This document shows, in pieces, positions 32,428-33,116 of a DNA stretch of 33,116 nucleotides. Every line of letters starts with the position of its first letter. Positions within the stretch are counted from its first letter, which is position 1. The notes beneath the pieces are model-generated. The model was given only the letters and a program-made list of their open reading frames with translations. It had not been told where the DNA came from and made no database searches. The stretch comes from an uncultured Fusobacterium sp. (GTDB lineage: Bacteria; Fusobacteriota; Fusobacteriia; Fusobacteriales; Fusobacteriaceae): the NCBI GenBank assembly GCA_900542625.1, contig UQOH01000014.1:1-33116 (forward strand), written 5' to 3'. Position numbers and translations under genes: made by a program.

Positions 32428-33116
32428 TTTCATCCTCTTCTATATTATTATCCTCTAAAACTTGATCTATATAAACTTTATTTACTTTTAAACTTATTGC
32501 TCTAGATATATCTAAATTTTTTAAAGGAAATACTATACCGTAAGTTCCATATACTAATTCATCTTTCTTGTTTTCATCTTTATTTTGTAAAAAGTGCAGC
32601 ATAAATAAAGGCCTTTCCATATATTTTTCTCTTATAACTTTACCTGTAAGTCCTTCCTCTTTTCTTTTTTCTTCACTTAAAATAACTTTTTCAGGGTTAC
32701 CTGTAGAAACTTTTCTTTTGTTTACTATTAATTCATTTTTTCTTTCTTCCATCTGACGTTCTTGTACACTAACTGAAATATTCTCTGATAATTTTACTAT
32801 TTTTTTGGGCTTAGCTAATGAAAATAAACATATATCTATTTTTCCTTCCATTTCTTTTATATGTTCTTTTATAAACTTTAAAGGAAAGCCATTACTCAAT
32901 TCTTTTAAAATATTTTCTTCTCTGCTTAAACTTATTTTATCAAAAAAATCTATTACTAAACTACTGTCTATATTCCGCCACAAATAATTATGTTCTACTT
33001 TTTCTGGTAATATTTTTAAACTTTCAAGTTTTTTTATTAATTCTTTTATATGCTCATTTATATCTTCTCTTATTTTTTTATCCTTACTTAAAACCGTGTT
33101 TTCTTTCAGTAATCCA
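32417..33116 (-). CDS. Z1-domain protein, C-terminal part (runs off the right edge)
   Basis: The frame is open from the stop at 32417 to the window edge, about 232 codons, with no start in a sensible place, so this is the 3' part of a longer gene. The C-terminal segment ERPLFMLHFLQNKD...YGTYGIVFPL...KVNKVYID matches the end of Z1-domain proteins, which usually carry an SF2-like ATPase region further upstream, not seen here. The ending is acidic (DNNIEEDENEE). The assignment depends heavily on its neighbours, the DUF4420, AIPR and methyltransferase genes, with which Z1 genes usually travel. A MORC/Hsp90-like ATPase gene often lies just upstream in such cassettes and would be outside this window. 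Confidence 0.72.
   Translation of the reverse strand, partial: GLLKENTVLSKDKKIREDINEHIKELIKKLESLKILPEKVEHNYLWRNIDSSLVIDFFDKISLSREENILKELSNGFPLKFIKEHIKEMEGKIDICLFSLAKPKKIVKLSENISVSVQERQMEERKNELIVNKRKVSTGNPEKVILSEEKRKEEGLTGKVIREKYMERPLFMLHFLQNKDENKKDELVYGTYGIVFPLKNLDISRAISLKVNKVYIDQVLEDNNIEEDENEE

Noticed and set aside
1..33116. tRNA or rRNA genes and prophage genes
   Set aside because: No cloverleaf-like T-loop/CCA pattern, rRNA segment, integrase or phage structural gene was seen.

Overview
This is about 33 kb of very AT-rich bacterial DNA in which every supportable gene lies on the minus strand, so operons read from right to left. The combination fits a Fusobacteriota genome, most likely Fusobacterium: very low G+C, an archaeal-type Ogg2 glycosylase, a PfoR-type EIIC, a lysine-riboswitch-controlled lysA-dapF pair and a complete UDP-L-FucNAc cassette. 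The assignment is inference; no rRNA or species marker is present.

Positions 1-7018 are the start of a surface-polysaccharide operon. An initiating sugar-phosphate transferase is followed by a glycosyltransferase, the capE-capF-capG (fnlABC) trio that makes UDP-N-acetyl-L-fucosamine, a second glycosyltransferase and the first codons of a wecB-like UDP-GlcNAc 2-epimerase. The leader (7019-7370) holds promoter candidates and two terminator-like hairpins, one lying directly in front of the first gene.

Positions 7371-8612 encode an ECF sigma factor, a short membrane protein that is probably its anti-sigma factor, and a periplasmic Spy/CnrX-like protein. Positions 8727-15039 are a co-directional housekeeping run: miaB, rho, a LysM/M23 peptidase, a PfoR-type EIIC, ispG and a lipoprotein. 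Next come ogg and an alpha/beta hydrolase (15122-16678). The lysA-dapF operon (16846-19004) sits behind a lysine riboswitch with its own terminator and an extended -10 promoter.

Positions 19377-25852 encode an AfuA/FbpA-type ABC importer (binding lipoprotein, ATPase, fused double permease) followed by a YesM/YesN-type two-component system. The binding protein lacks the paired tyrosines of ferric-binding proteins, so a non-iron substrate is more likely.

Positions 25900-33116 are a defence-type accessory region. From the right edge it reads: the C-terminal part of a Z1-domain protein, a PD-(D/E)XK (DUF4420) protein, an AIPR-family protein, a DNA cytosine methyltransferase and a Vsr-like nuclease, all tightly spaced or overlapping. 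Next is a 381-bp gap with a 22-codon relic of a type I restriction hsdS gene and its terminator, then a lone AAA/DUF4143 ATPase. That ATPase's promoter carries three exact copies of GGATTTCGTG at a 33-bp period. The segment holding the ATPase and the hsdS relic is flanked by about 115 bp of imperfect direct repeat. This looks like a site where defence genes have turned over beside the ABC transporter operon.
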